A model generated the notes under the pieces. That model was not told the origin of the DNA and ran no database searches. It was given only the letters and a program-made list of their open reading frames with translations. Both the position numbers and the translations under genes were made by a program. 6,144 bases of DNA from Desulfobacterales bacterium (GTDB lineage: Bacteria; Desulfobacterota; Desulfobacteria; Desulfobacterales; Desulfosalsimonadaceae), in contig JAGTVF010000200.1 in the NCBI GenBank assembly GCA_018224315.1, positions 1 through 6,144 of the forward strand, read 5' to 3'. Positions 1-5,802 of the stretch are shown here, one piece after another. Position 1 is the stretch's first letter; the number at the start of each line of letters is the position of its first letter.

Positions 1-282
1 CATATCCCTGTTCCATCCAAGGCGACCGCCCGGGATATAACCGGGGTATTCTGTGCCGTCATGCCTGAGGTCAAAAAGATTTTCCAGGTTATAGGTGGCG
101 ATTTTAATGCACCCGCCCCAGGAGGCGACCGGCAATGCCAGGCAGAGCAGCACTGCGGCCAGAATGCATGCTTTTCCAAATTTAAACGGCTTTGCAAAGG
201 GCATCAAAGGCCTTTTCCGTTTTCGCTTGCAGGGGCCCTGCATCGGAAAAAACACCCCAATTTCCTGTTTTTTTATTGACAT
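1..282 (-). CDS. EEP-family phosphodiesterase/nuclease-like protein with N-terminal signal/anchor segment (partial, 5' end only)
   Basis: The minus strand is open from position 282 through the left edge (94 codons, no stop), so only the N-terminus is seen. From the ATG at 282 there is a basic N-region (KRKRKR near residue 20), a hydrophobic segment at about residues 38-53 with a possible signal-peptidase site after PVAS (54), and then IKIATYNLENLFD (59-71). That last stretch is the typical first strand and metal-binding Asn motif of the endonuclease/exonuclease/phosphatase fold. Family members cleave phosphodiester or phosphoester bonds in nucleic acids, inositol phosphates or lipids; the substrate cannot be told here. 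The export segment implies action outside the cytoplasm. Three in-frame ATGs exist (282, 243, 204). I chose 282 because a GGGAG Shine-Dalgarno lies 8 bases upstream and a good promoter sits just before it. The 204 start gives a more conventional signal peptide and has AAAAGG upstream. Family assignment is fairly sure, the start less so. Confidence 0.7.
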   Translation of the reverse strand, partial: MSIKKQEIGVFFPMQGPCKRKRKRPLMPFAKPFKFGKACILAAVLLCLALPVASWGGCIKIATYNLENLFDLRHDGTEYPGYIPGGRLGWNRDM

Positions 283-304
283 TCAATATATCTCCCGTTA
301 ATTG
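276..304 (+). promoter_or_regulatory. Possible promoter for the regulator gene, overlapping the divergent promoter region
   Basis: A perfect TTGACA (276-281) is followed after 17 bases by TAATTG (299-304), a poor -10 box. A perfect TATAAT at 312-317 lies nearby but has no -35 at the right distance. The whole stretch 262-330 is AT-rich and sits between divergent genes, so a plus-strand promoter is expected here; which elements are used is uncertain. Confidence 0.3.
291..295 (-). promoter_or_regulatory. Ribosome binding site deciding the 282 start of the EEP gene
   Basis: Minus-strand GGGAG lies 8 bases before the ATG at 282, which is optimal spacing. The alternative ATG at 243 has only GGGGT about 10 bases upstream, and the one at 204 has AAAAGG about 6 bases upstream. 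Confidence 0.45.
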
Positions 305-309
305 AAATA

Positions 310-338
310 GTTATAATAAAATAAAAAAATGCCGTCAA
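310..338 (-). promoter_or_regulatory. Sigma70-type promoter for the EEP gene
   Basis: Read on the minus strand, TTGACG (338-333) is followed after exactly 17 bases by TATAAC (315-310), each one mismatch from the sigma70 consensus. The predicted start near 303 leaves a leader of about 20 bases containing GGGAG (295-291) and then the ATG at 282. The coherent promoter, Shine-Dalgarno and ATG order supports the longest start for this gene. Seen by eye only. Confidence 0.55.
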
Positions 339-403
339 GCATCACATTCTAACACCCCTTGGCTGCCCGCATGCAGCCGCACTCTTTTGAATACGGACCG
401 CTT

Positions 404-1570
404 ATGGACAAGGTACTCATTGTCGAAAACCACCGCAGCACGCTGGAACAAATCCGGTCCGGATTCAGGGACCTGCATCATTTTGAATTGCTCACAGCCA
501 GCTCAGCCAAAATCGCCACAGATATTTTGACCGACACGCGGATTGCCGTACTGGCCACCGGCATCCACCTGCCCCAGGGCGACGGGCTGGATCTGCTGGG
601 ACTGATGACCCGAAAACACCCATCCACTCCCTGTATTGCCATTCTGGAAAAAGATGACCCCAAACCCTGGTTTATTGACCGCACAGGCCATACCGGAGTT
701 CTGTATTACCTGAAAAAACCCTTTTCTTTCAGCAGGCTGGCCTCGGCCATTTTTGTGGGCTTAAACCTCCGCGACGAGGGCCAGACCCGAAACGGCGTGA
801 CCATGACCAATTTTCTGCCATTGCTGGCCATTGCCCGCAAAACCTGCAGGATGGATATAAAATCAGGCACCCGGCAAAAAGGCATCTGCTACCTGGAAAG
901 GGGACAACTGCTCAATGCCCGGACCGCAGAGCTCGAAGGGGACGCGGCAGCCAAACAGATCGCCCAATGGCGGGGTATCCAACTATCATTCTCCCCGCTC
1001 GCTGACAAAGACCGGCAGGTACGAACCAGCATTGACCTGCTGACCCTGGCCAAGGCCACTTGGGAAAAAGGCGCCAGGCCGGCCGACAACTCCCGGGCAA
1101 CTTCGGCCTATGAATCTGGCACAGCAGGCCGGATCGGATCAAAGCTCGAAGATGCCCTGCACAAACACGCGGGCATTCTCCGCTCTGCCAAAGGCTACAA
1201 GGGACTGGCCATTGTCAGCAGCAACGGCGAAGTCCTTGCCAATGACACATCCCATCGGGCCGACATTGACTTCAGCGCCATTGCCGAAATGGCCAACCAG
1301 ATATATACGGACTGCTCCCGGCACCTGAGCCGGAAAGGACTGGGCCGGTGCCGTGGCCTGAGCCTGGACACGGAACAGGGCATTCTGCTGGTGCACAACA
1401 CGGATATGTATACAAGCGGCAACTTCCGTTTTTTGGCATTGATGGCAGAAGACGGCAACTGCTTTTTCATCCAGACGCAGCTCAAAACCATCATTCCCAA
1501 AATTCTTTCCGAAGTGGCCATGCCCGGGGGAACGCAAAGCAAGGGATTGTCCTCAAAAAAGCCTTTTTAA
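404..1570 (+). CDS. Three-domain regulator: degenerate receiver, PATAN (DUF4388) and roadblock/LC7-like domain
   Basis: The product of 388 aa has three recognisable parts. Residues 3-118 look like a response-regulator receiver (starting KVLIVENH, ending YYLKKPF with the conserved Lys-Pro at 105-106). The phospho-acceptor position in the strand-3 motif TGIHLP is Gly53 rather than Asp, and the acidic pair after strand 1 is Glu-Asn, so ordinary phosphotransfer is unlikely. Residues about 131-200 match the PATAN/DUF4388 pattern (GICYLERGQLLNA, then EGDAAAKQIAQW and LSFSPL). Residues about 245-370 resemble a roadblock/LC7 fold (KGLAIVSSNGEVLAN), a module that often partners small Ras-like GTPases such as MglA. 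A cytoplasmic protein-interaction or signalling role is inferred; the partner is not visible. I start at ATG 404 because the receiver begins immediately there. Upstream in-frame TTG 359 and ATG 371 add only non-homologous residues, and none of these starts has a strong Shine-Dalgarno. No clear terminator follows the stop. Confidence 0.72.
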   Translation: MDKVLIVENHRSTLEQIRSGFRDLHHFELLTASSAKIATDILTDTRIAVLATGIHLPQGDGLDLLGLMTRKHPSTPCIAILEKDDPKPWFIDRTGHTGVLYYLKKPFSFSRLASAIFVGLNLRDEGQTRNGVTMTNFLPLLAIARKTCRMDIKSGTRQKGICYLERGQLLNARTAELEGDAAAKQIAQWRGIQLSFSPLADKDRQVRTSIDLLTLAKATWEKGARPADNSRATSAYESGTAGRIGSKLEDALHKHAGILRSAKGYKGLAIVSSNGEVLANDTSHRADIDFSAIAEMANQIYTDCSRHLSRKGLGRCRGLSLDTEQGILLVHNTDMYTSGNFRFLALMAEDGNCFFIQTQLKTIIPKILSEVAMPGGTQSKGLSSKKPF

Positions 1571-1697
1571 AAAACAATGAAAGCCCTTCACCCATTTCCG
1601 GGCCATAGTGTTCCGGCGCGGCCGGCAGGGAGGCCGGACAATCGCAACATCTTGCCTTTACGCCAAATCTTACAATCCATTCCAGCCAAAAAAGTTC
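1571..1697. other. Intergenic stretch between the regulator and the atp promoter
   Basis: No convincing gene is seen. There is a GC-rich imperfect hairpin (TCCGGC 1612-1617 with GCCGGA 1633-1638, loop 15 bases), but no T tract follows it, so it is not a standard terminator. It could act in Rho-dependent termination or be chance symmetry. Confidence 0.3.
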
Positions 1698-1726
1698 TTG
1701 ACGGCCAGCGGGGCAGTTGTTAATAT
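1698..1726 (+). promoter_or_regulatory. Sigma70-type promoter of the Fo (atp) operon
   Basis: TTGACG (1698-1703) and TAATAT (1721-1726) are separated by exactly 17 bases. Transcription would start near 1733, about 22 bases before the atpZ ATG. AAAGGG (1738-1743) then serves as Shine-Dalgarno, with rather long spacing of 11 bases. No internal promoter or terminator is obvious before 5741, so one transcript probably covers all seven genes. Confidence 0.55.
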
Positions 1727-1754
1727 ACGCAAGCTTTAAAGGGATACGATCGCT

Positions 1755-2036
1755 ATGGCGCCCAAAAAATATTTTAATTTTAACGACAACAGACCATGGG
1801 CCCAGCATTTGCAGATTGTTGTCCAGGTCGGGCTGACCATGGTCGGCTGTATTGTTTTCTGTTTGTTTGTGGGACGTTTTCTGGATGGATGGCTGGGGAC
1901 GAAAGGCATTTTTACAATTCTTTTCATCCTCTTTGGCATAGTGGGCGGGGCTGTGGTAGTCTACCGCCAGATCATGGAAGTAACGGAACCGGATTCGCCT
2001 AAAGAAAAAGACGAACACAGAGACAGCAGGGGATAG
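1755..2036 (+). CDS. atpZ: AtpZ/AtpI-like small membrane protein of the ATP synthase operon (F0F1-ATPase gene 1 family)
   Basis: This 93-aa protein has two transmembrane helices (about residues 20-42 and 52-70). The hallmark between and within them is VGRFLDGWLGTKG, then a Gly-rich second helix (FGIVGGAVVVYRQ), matching the ATPase_gene1/AtpZ family. The C-terminal tail is highly charged (EKDEHRD). AtpZ-type proteins are accessory rather than core subunits; for Bacillus AtpZ and AtpI roles in Mg2+ supply or c-ring assembly have been proposed. It is the first gene of the operon, as usual, and ends 6 bases before the next start. The ATG at 1755 has AAAGGG upstream, and the N-terminus length fits the family. 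Confidence 0.85.
   Translation: MAPKKYFNFNDNRPWAQHLQIVVQVGLTMVGCIVFCLFVGRFLDGWLGTKGIFTILFILFGIVGGAVVVYRQIMEVTEPDSPKEKDEHRDSRG
2028..2032 (+). promoter_or_regulatory. Ribosome binding site supporting the TTG start of atpI
   Basis: AGGGG sits at the very end of atpZ, 10 bases before TTG 2043. The only nearby ATG (2053) is out of frame and the first in-frame ATG is at 2097, inside the predicted first helix, so TTG is the best start. Confidence 0.5.
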
Positions 2037-2042
2037 CCGCAG

Positions 2043-2435
2043 TTGGAACCGCATGAACAAATCCGGCAGGTGCAGAAGAAATACTGCTCAATCGCAATGC
2101 TCGTTGCGATCTCTGCTGCTCTGATCCTGATTCTGGCGGGCTATAAACCGGTCGGCAAAGGACTGGTTCTGGGAACCGTCTTCAGCTCTCTTAATTTTAT
2201 CCTCATGGGAGAAACCCTTCCCAGAAGAATCTCCGGCTCCCGGCGACGGGCCTCTTTTTATTCCGCAATATCGGTTTTCATCCGATACGCCGTATTGGCC
2301 GCGCCTTTGATCATCGCCATCAAAATCTCTTCGTTTAACCTGGCGGCAACCGTTGTCGGCCTGTTTATGATACAGATCATGATACTGGCCACACAGGGCA
2401 TATACGCATCAACTCGAAAAAACCTGGATTATTGA
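2043..2435 (+). CDS. atpI: ATP synthase protein I (AtpI/AtpR-like)
   Basis: The 130-aa product has four predicted transmembrane helices (about 17-33, 38-56, 72-95, 99-120). Recognisable ATP_synt_I family features are GLVLGTVFSSLNFILM (40-55), a basic cytoplasmic loop (RRISGSRRR, 61-69), the RY pair (81-82) and a final helix with GLFMIQIMILA. In Acetobacterium woodii AtpI assists assembly of the Na+ c-ring; a similar assembly-factor role is inferred, and an unusual hybrid rotor may make it more relevant here. A TTG start is used. It ends 6 bases upstream of atpB. AtpR of N-ATPase clusters is a relative, but this cluster does not have the N-ATPase gene order. Confidence 0.85.
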   Translation: MEPHEQIRQVQKKYCSIAMLVAISAALILILAGYKPVGKGLVLGTVFSSLNFILMGETLPRRISGSRRRASFYSAISVFIRYAVLAAPLIIAIKISSFNLAATVVGLFMIQIMILATQGIYASTRKNLDY

Positions 2436-2441
2436 CGCGAT

Positions 2442-3116
2442 ATGGAAGAACTCGGGAAAATACATCAGCTCATTGTTACCGTGTCCGACTACAAGATGAC
2501 ATTTAACCTCGACATCATTGCCATGACATGGCTGGTCATCATCGGACTTCTGATCTTCGGTTATTTTGCTGCGCGCAAACAGCAGATGATCCCGGGGACT
2601 TTGCAGACCATCGGGGAAGCCTTCGTGTTCCAGTTCTATTCCCTCACCGAAGACGCCCTGGGCGAGGATATGGCCAAAACCTACGGGCCCATGATCATTG
2701 CCCTGTTCATGTTTCTGCTCTTTTGCAACTGGATCGGATTCATCCCTCACCTTTACGAGCCCACAAACGATTTGAACACCCCTTTGAGCCTGGGATTGAT
2801 GGGTTTTGTCATTGCCCATTATGCCGGCATCCGGCAAAAGGGTTTTAAAAAATACATCAAGGCCTATTTTGATCCGATCTTTTTTATGGCGCCGCTCAAC
2901 ATCATCGGAGAAATCTCCAAGGTCATATCCATTTCGTTTCGTCTTTTCGGCAATATCATGGGCGGCACCATTATTGTGCTGGTGGTCTCTCACCTGGTTT
3001 TCAGCCTTGTGCTGCCGCCATTTTTGAATGCGTTTTTTGTGATCTTCATTGGCGGGATACAGGCGTTTGTGTTTACGATGCTCACACTGGTATACATTGC
3101 GGTACAGGTAAATTAA
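2442..3116 (+). CDS. atpB: F-type ATP synthase subunit a
   Basis: This 224-aa polytopic protein forms the ion half-channels next to the c-ring. Conserved landmarks are FCNWIGFIPH (94-103), the loop EPTNDLNTPLSLG (106-118), PLNIIGEISKVIS (151-163) and SFRLFGNIMGG (165-175). The essential stator Arg is R167. The C-terminal helix (IFIGGIQAFVFTMLTLVYI) is typical. Length is normal for bacterial subunit a. The Shine-Dalgarno is weak (a GGA about 11 bases upstream), suggesting coupling to atpI, whose stop lies 6 bases before. Its stop codon directly abuts the next ATG. An intact R167 argues that this is a working motor stator despite the odd c subunit downstream. Confidence 0.97.
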   Translation: MEELGKIHQLIVTVSDYKMTFNLDIIAMTWLVIIGLLIFGYFAARKQQMIPGTLQTIGEAFVFQFYSLTEDALGEDMAKTYGPMIIALFMFLLFCNWIGFIPHLYEPTNDLNTPLSLGLMGFVIAHYAGIRQKGFKKYIKAYFDPIFFMAPLNIIGEISKVISISFRLFGNIMGGTIIVLVVSHLVFSLVLPPFLNAFFVIFIGGIQAFVFTMLTLVYIAVQVN

Positions 3117-4331
3117 ATGATGTCCATCGAAATTGAAGCCTGGGTTAGAATGGCGGCATTTGTGGGGGCCGGTTTCTCAATGGGATTCGGCGCCATCGGT
3201 GCCGCAATCGGGGAAGGGTTCGCAGCTGCAAAAGCAAACAATGCCATATCTCAAAATCCGACCTATTCCGGCGATATTGTCAAGATGATGCTGGTGGGTC
3301 AGGCCATCGCGGAAACCGCGGCCATATTTGCCCTGGTCATTGGCGTGCTGCTGTTGTTTGCTACCGGGGGCAACGCTTCCATGATCACTGCTGCAGGCCT
3401 GCTCGGCGCCGGCCTGTCCATGGGCCTTGGCGCCATTGGCTCCGGGGTGGGCTCGGGTTTTCCGGCAGGGGAAGCATGCGACGGGCTGTCCCGTCAGCCT
3501 GCTCTGAGCCGGACGCTGACCACCACCATGCTCATCGGTTCGGCCGTCAGCCAGACGCCCGCCATTTTTTCCATGGTGATTGCCTTTATGCTGATGTTTG
3601 TCAATTTTTCCGGCGGCAGCCCCCATATGGTAGCCGCCCTGCTGGGTTCCGGGCTTTGCATGGGTTTCGGTGCCATTGGTTCCGGAATCGGTTCCGGCTT
3701 TCCGGCCGGACAGGCATGTGTGGGGCTGGCCAGGCAGCCGGCCATGGGCAGCCGCCTGACCACAAACATGCTCATCGGGGCGGCCGTCAGCCAGACACCG
3801 GCCATTTTTGCCATGGTGGTCTCGTTTATGCTGATGTTTATCAGTTTTGCCGGCACACCGGTGCATCCCACATCTGCTGCCTTACTCGGTGCCGGCCTGG
3901 CAACGGGCCTGGCCGCAATCGGATCCGGGGTGGGAAGCGGTTTGGCCGCAGGCTCAGGCGTTGAAGGCTGGGCCCGACAGCCAACGGCCACCGGCAACGT
4001 GCTGGTGATCATGCTGGTGGGCCAGGCGGTATCCCAGACGCCCTCGATTTTCGGGCTTTTGATCAGCTTTATTCTCATTTTCAAGGGATATCCCTCAACC
4101 GAAGTTTTTCTTGTATCCACAGCACTGATTTCAGCGGGTTTGTGTACCGGACTCGGCGGCATTGGATCCGGCGTGGGCAACGGACAGGTGGCACAAACCG
4201 CTGTATCCTGGGTGGCGCGAAATGTGGAGCAGGAAGCCTTACTGATGCGCACCATGCTGGTTGGGCAGGCCGTGTCGCAGTCCACGGCCATTTATGCCAT
4301 GGTTATTTCCCTGGCATTGATTTTTCTGGTA
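3117..4331 (+). repeat. Five in-frame tandem c-hairpin units, period 240/240/243/243 bases
   Basis: The helix-2 site codons lie at 3312, 3552, 3792, 4035 and 4278. Units 2 and 3 are most alike: blocks such as CGGCCGTCAGCCAGAC recur exactly 240 bases apart (3541 and 3781), and hand alignment over 76 residues gives about 70% identity. Units 1, 4 and 5 are more diverged. This is internal gene duplication with fusion, with repeat identity too low for recent slippage. Confidence 0.85.
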
Positions 4332-4334
4332 TAA
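3117..4334 (+). CDS. atpE: Giant fused ATP synthase c subunit: five tandem c-hairpins, only one with an ion-binding carboxylate
   Basis: The usual c subunit is about 80 aa with two helices; this one is 405 aa with ten predicted helices, i.e. five head-to-tail hairpins in one frame. Equivalent site residues recur at E66, Q146, Q226, Q307 and Q388, a spacing of 80, 80, 81 and 81 residues, equal to one normal c subunit (81 aa in the next gene). Hairpin 1 keeps both carboxylates (E33 in GEG, helix 1; E66 in AETAAIF, helix 2). In hairpins 2-5 the helix-2 Glu is Gln (SQTP in 2-4, SQST in 5) and the helix-1 residue is S113, S193, S274 and N355. The polar-loop motif is QNP in hairpin 1, RQP in 2-4 and lost in hairpin 5 (ARNVEQ). 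Links between hairpins are short, so both ends of each hairpin stay on the periplasmic side. It presumably joins the rotor ring with the single-hairpin c. Translation starts right after the atpB stop (ATG ATG) with only AGGT upstream, so it is probably coupled. V-type proteolipids also fuse hairpins, but the sequence here is clearly F-type. Confidence 0.93.
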   Translation: MMSIEIEAWVRMAAFVGAGFSMGFGAIGAAIGEGFAAAKANNAISQNPTYSGDIVKMMLVGQAIAETAAIFALVIGVLLLFATGGNASMITAAGLLGAGLSMGLGAIGSGVGSGFPAGEACDGLSRQPALSRTLTTTMLIGSAVSQTPAIFSMVIAFMLMFVNFSGGSPHMVAALLGSGLCMGFGAIGSGIGSGFPAGQACVGLARQPAMGSRLTTNMLIGAAVSQTPAIFAMVVSFMLMFISFAGTPVHPTSAALLGAGLATGLAAIGSGVGSGLAAGSGVEGWARQPTATGNVLVIMLVGQAVSQTPSIFGLLISFILIFKGYPSTEVFLVSTALISAGLCTGLGGIGSGVGNGQVAQTAVSWVARNVEQEALLMRTMLVGQAVSQSTAIYAMVISLALIFLV

Positions 4335-4625
<291 letters not shown>

Positions 4626-4658
4626 TCGGTTAAATGGCTTACTACGGGAAGGCCAGTG

Positions 4659-5117
4659 ATGGAAATTGTCGAAAATCTTGCTCTGATCAGTTTAAATGAA
4701 ACCCTGATTGCGCAGCTCATCGCCTTTTTGATCTTCTTTTTTCTCATCAACCGGATCATGATCCGGCCCTTGCGGGAAACCATGGGAAAACGGCAGGATT
4801 ATATCAAAAACACCGAATCCGAGATTCTTCAGTCTTCGGAAAAGCTCGAAGACCTCAATCAACAGCTGTTGGCGCACGAAAGAAAAGTTGTGCGGGAGGC
4901 CAACTCGGAAAAAGAAGATCTGAAAAATCAGGGCAACCAGCAGGCTCAGGAAATTCTGGGGGAGTCCAAAAACGAAATAGACCAGATCCGTGAAGAAAAT
5001 ACCCGGCTGCTGAATCAGGAAATTGCCGAAGCCCGCAAATACATTGACGCTGAGTCTGAGAAACTGGCAGGAACAATCATGGAAACCATTCTGGAGCGGG
5101 GGGTATCGCGTGGGTAA
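4659..5117 (+). CDS. atpF: ATP synthase subunit b (first of two, b/b' type)
   Basis: The 152-aa product has one N-terminal membrane helix (about 14-35, very Phe/Ile-rich) ending in RIMIRPLRETMGKRQDYI, then a long charged coiled coil rich in Glu, Gln, Asn and Lys. This is the peripheral stalk that links subunit a to F1 through delta. There is no signal peptide. The ATG at 4659 is preferred over the adjacent in-frame GTG 4656 because GGGAAGG (4646-4652) is then 6 bases upstream. The stop at 5115-5117 overlaps the start of the second b gene by 8 bases. In related bacteria the pair is annotated b' then b. Confidence 0.9.
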   Translation: MEIVENLALISLNETLIAQLIAFLIFFFLINRIMIRPLRETMGKRQDYIKNTESEILQSSEKLEDLNQQLLAHERKVVREANSEKEDLKNQGNQQAQEILGESKNEIDQIREENTRLLNQEIAEARKYIDAESEKLAGTIMETILERGVSRG

Positions 5118-5706
5118 CTCAGGTGCTATCAAAACAACCTGCAAAATACTGTTTGTCTGCATCCTGCTGCTGCATCTGACAGGCTTTGCCGTATTGGCAG
5201 AAGAAGGCGGTGCCGGAGACTGGCGCCCGGTTTATGACACGATCATGCTTTATGTCAACTTCCTCATTCTGGCCTATCTGCTTTACCGCTACGGCCGCCA
5301 GCCCTTTATGCAGTTTCTCCAGTCCCAGAAACTGCAGGTTTCCGAATCGATTCAAAAGGTTGAAGATCGCAAAGAAAAACTGCTGGCACAAATCAATGAA
5401 ACCCAGAGCCAGATGCAGGAAAGCAGTGAGCGTTATGCACAGATAAAGCAGCGAATCATCGAAGAAGGCCAACGTGTCCGGCAGCAGATCATCGATGATG
5501 CCAAAGAGCAAAGCAAAATCATGATCGAGCGGGAAAAGAAAAACGCCAGCAGACGGCTTATGGAGGCCAGGAAAGACTTTATGACCGAACTGGTCGACAC
5601 TGCCGCAAACCTTGCCAGAAACCGGCTTCCAGAGGAAATCACGGAAAACGATCAGGACAAGCTCATTGACTTTTACGTCGCCAGCGTAAACCGCATGTCA
5701 GGATAG
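5110..5706 (+). CDS. atpF: ATP synthase subunit b with N-terminal signal peptide (second b-type subunit)
   Basis: The GTG at 5110 gives 198 aa. Residues 11-30 form a hydrophobic signal-like segment ending AVLA before EEGG. A second hydrophobic helix (about 41-58, VYDTIMLYVNFLILAYLL) follows, then YRYGRQPFMQFL and a coiled coil (about 68-165) rich in Gln, Glu, Lys and Arg. The extra leader is typical of b subunits in this phylum and leaves the mature N-terminus outside the membrane as in ordinary b. The frame stays open upstream to 5023, but that extension lies within atpF and is not b-like; GTG 5110 has a G-run (5098-5103) 6 bases upstream and overlaps the atpF stop, implying translational coupling. 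With the first b it would form a heterodimeric stalk. No atpH follows, unlike the usual order. Confidence 0.88.
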   Translation: MGNSGAIKTTCKILFVCILLLHLTGFAVLAEEGGAGDWRPVYDTIMLYVNFLILAYLLYRYGRQPFMQFLQSQKLQVSESIQKVEDRKEKLLAQINETQSQMQESSERYAQIKQRIIEEGQRVRQQIIDDAKEQSKIMIEREKKNASRRLMEARKDFMTELVDTAANLARNRLPEEITENDQDKLIDFYVASVNRMSG

Positions 5707-5740
5707 AGCCTGCCCCGTCAAAATCCAGACGCAAATGCAA

Positions 5741-5777
5741 AAGCCCGGAAAGCCTTTTGGCCTTCCGGGCTTTTTTT
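5741..5777 (+). terminator. Rho-independent terminator ending the Fo operon
   Basis: The arms AAGCCCGGAAAGCC (5741-5754) and GGCCTTCCGGGCTT (5759-5772) pair over 14 positions with one A-C mismatch and a TTTT loop; a run of seven T ends at 5777. It lies 35 bases after the last b stop and between convergent genes. On the minus strand the stem is followed by only four T, so it may also help terminate serA, less efficiently. Confidence 0.9.
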
Positions 5778-5802
5778 AGGGTTTGTTTTCCCGCATCTTT
5801 TT

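Noticed and set aside
61..301. Short plus-strand open frames at the left edge
   Set aside because: They lie opposite the EEP-family coding region, which has a signal/anchor segment and a recognisable catalytic motif.
1612..1638. GC-rich hairpin after the regulator considered as its terminator
   Set aside because: Only six base pairs, a 15-base loop and no T tract on the plus strand.
1491..2060. Minus-strand open frame of 189 codons across the atp promoter
   Set aside because: It overlaps the end of the regulator, a good plus-strand promoter and all of atpZ, and its product resembles no family.
2409..2993. Minus-strand open frame of 194 codons opposite atpB
   Set aside because: Antisense shadow of a clearly identified subunit a; the product is His/Asp/Lys-rich without domains.
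3177..4291. Long minus-strand open frames opposite the fused c gene (229 and 265 codons)
   Set aside because: They are mirror products of Gly/Ala/Ser-rich repeated coding sequence; the translations are low-complexity, rich in Pro, Lys and His, with no family resemblance, while the plus strand encodes clear c hairpins.
3357..4334. Periodic 240-base repeats considered as a recent slippage or CRISPR-like array
   Set aside because: The period equals one c hairpin, the frame is kept throughout, and similarity follows protein constraint instead of exact repeats with spacers.
3117..4334. V-type proteolipid (subunit K) as an alternative identity
   Set aside because: Helix motifs, RQP loops and the position after an F-type subunit a with SFRLFGN are F-type; only the loss of carboxylates is V-like.
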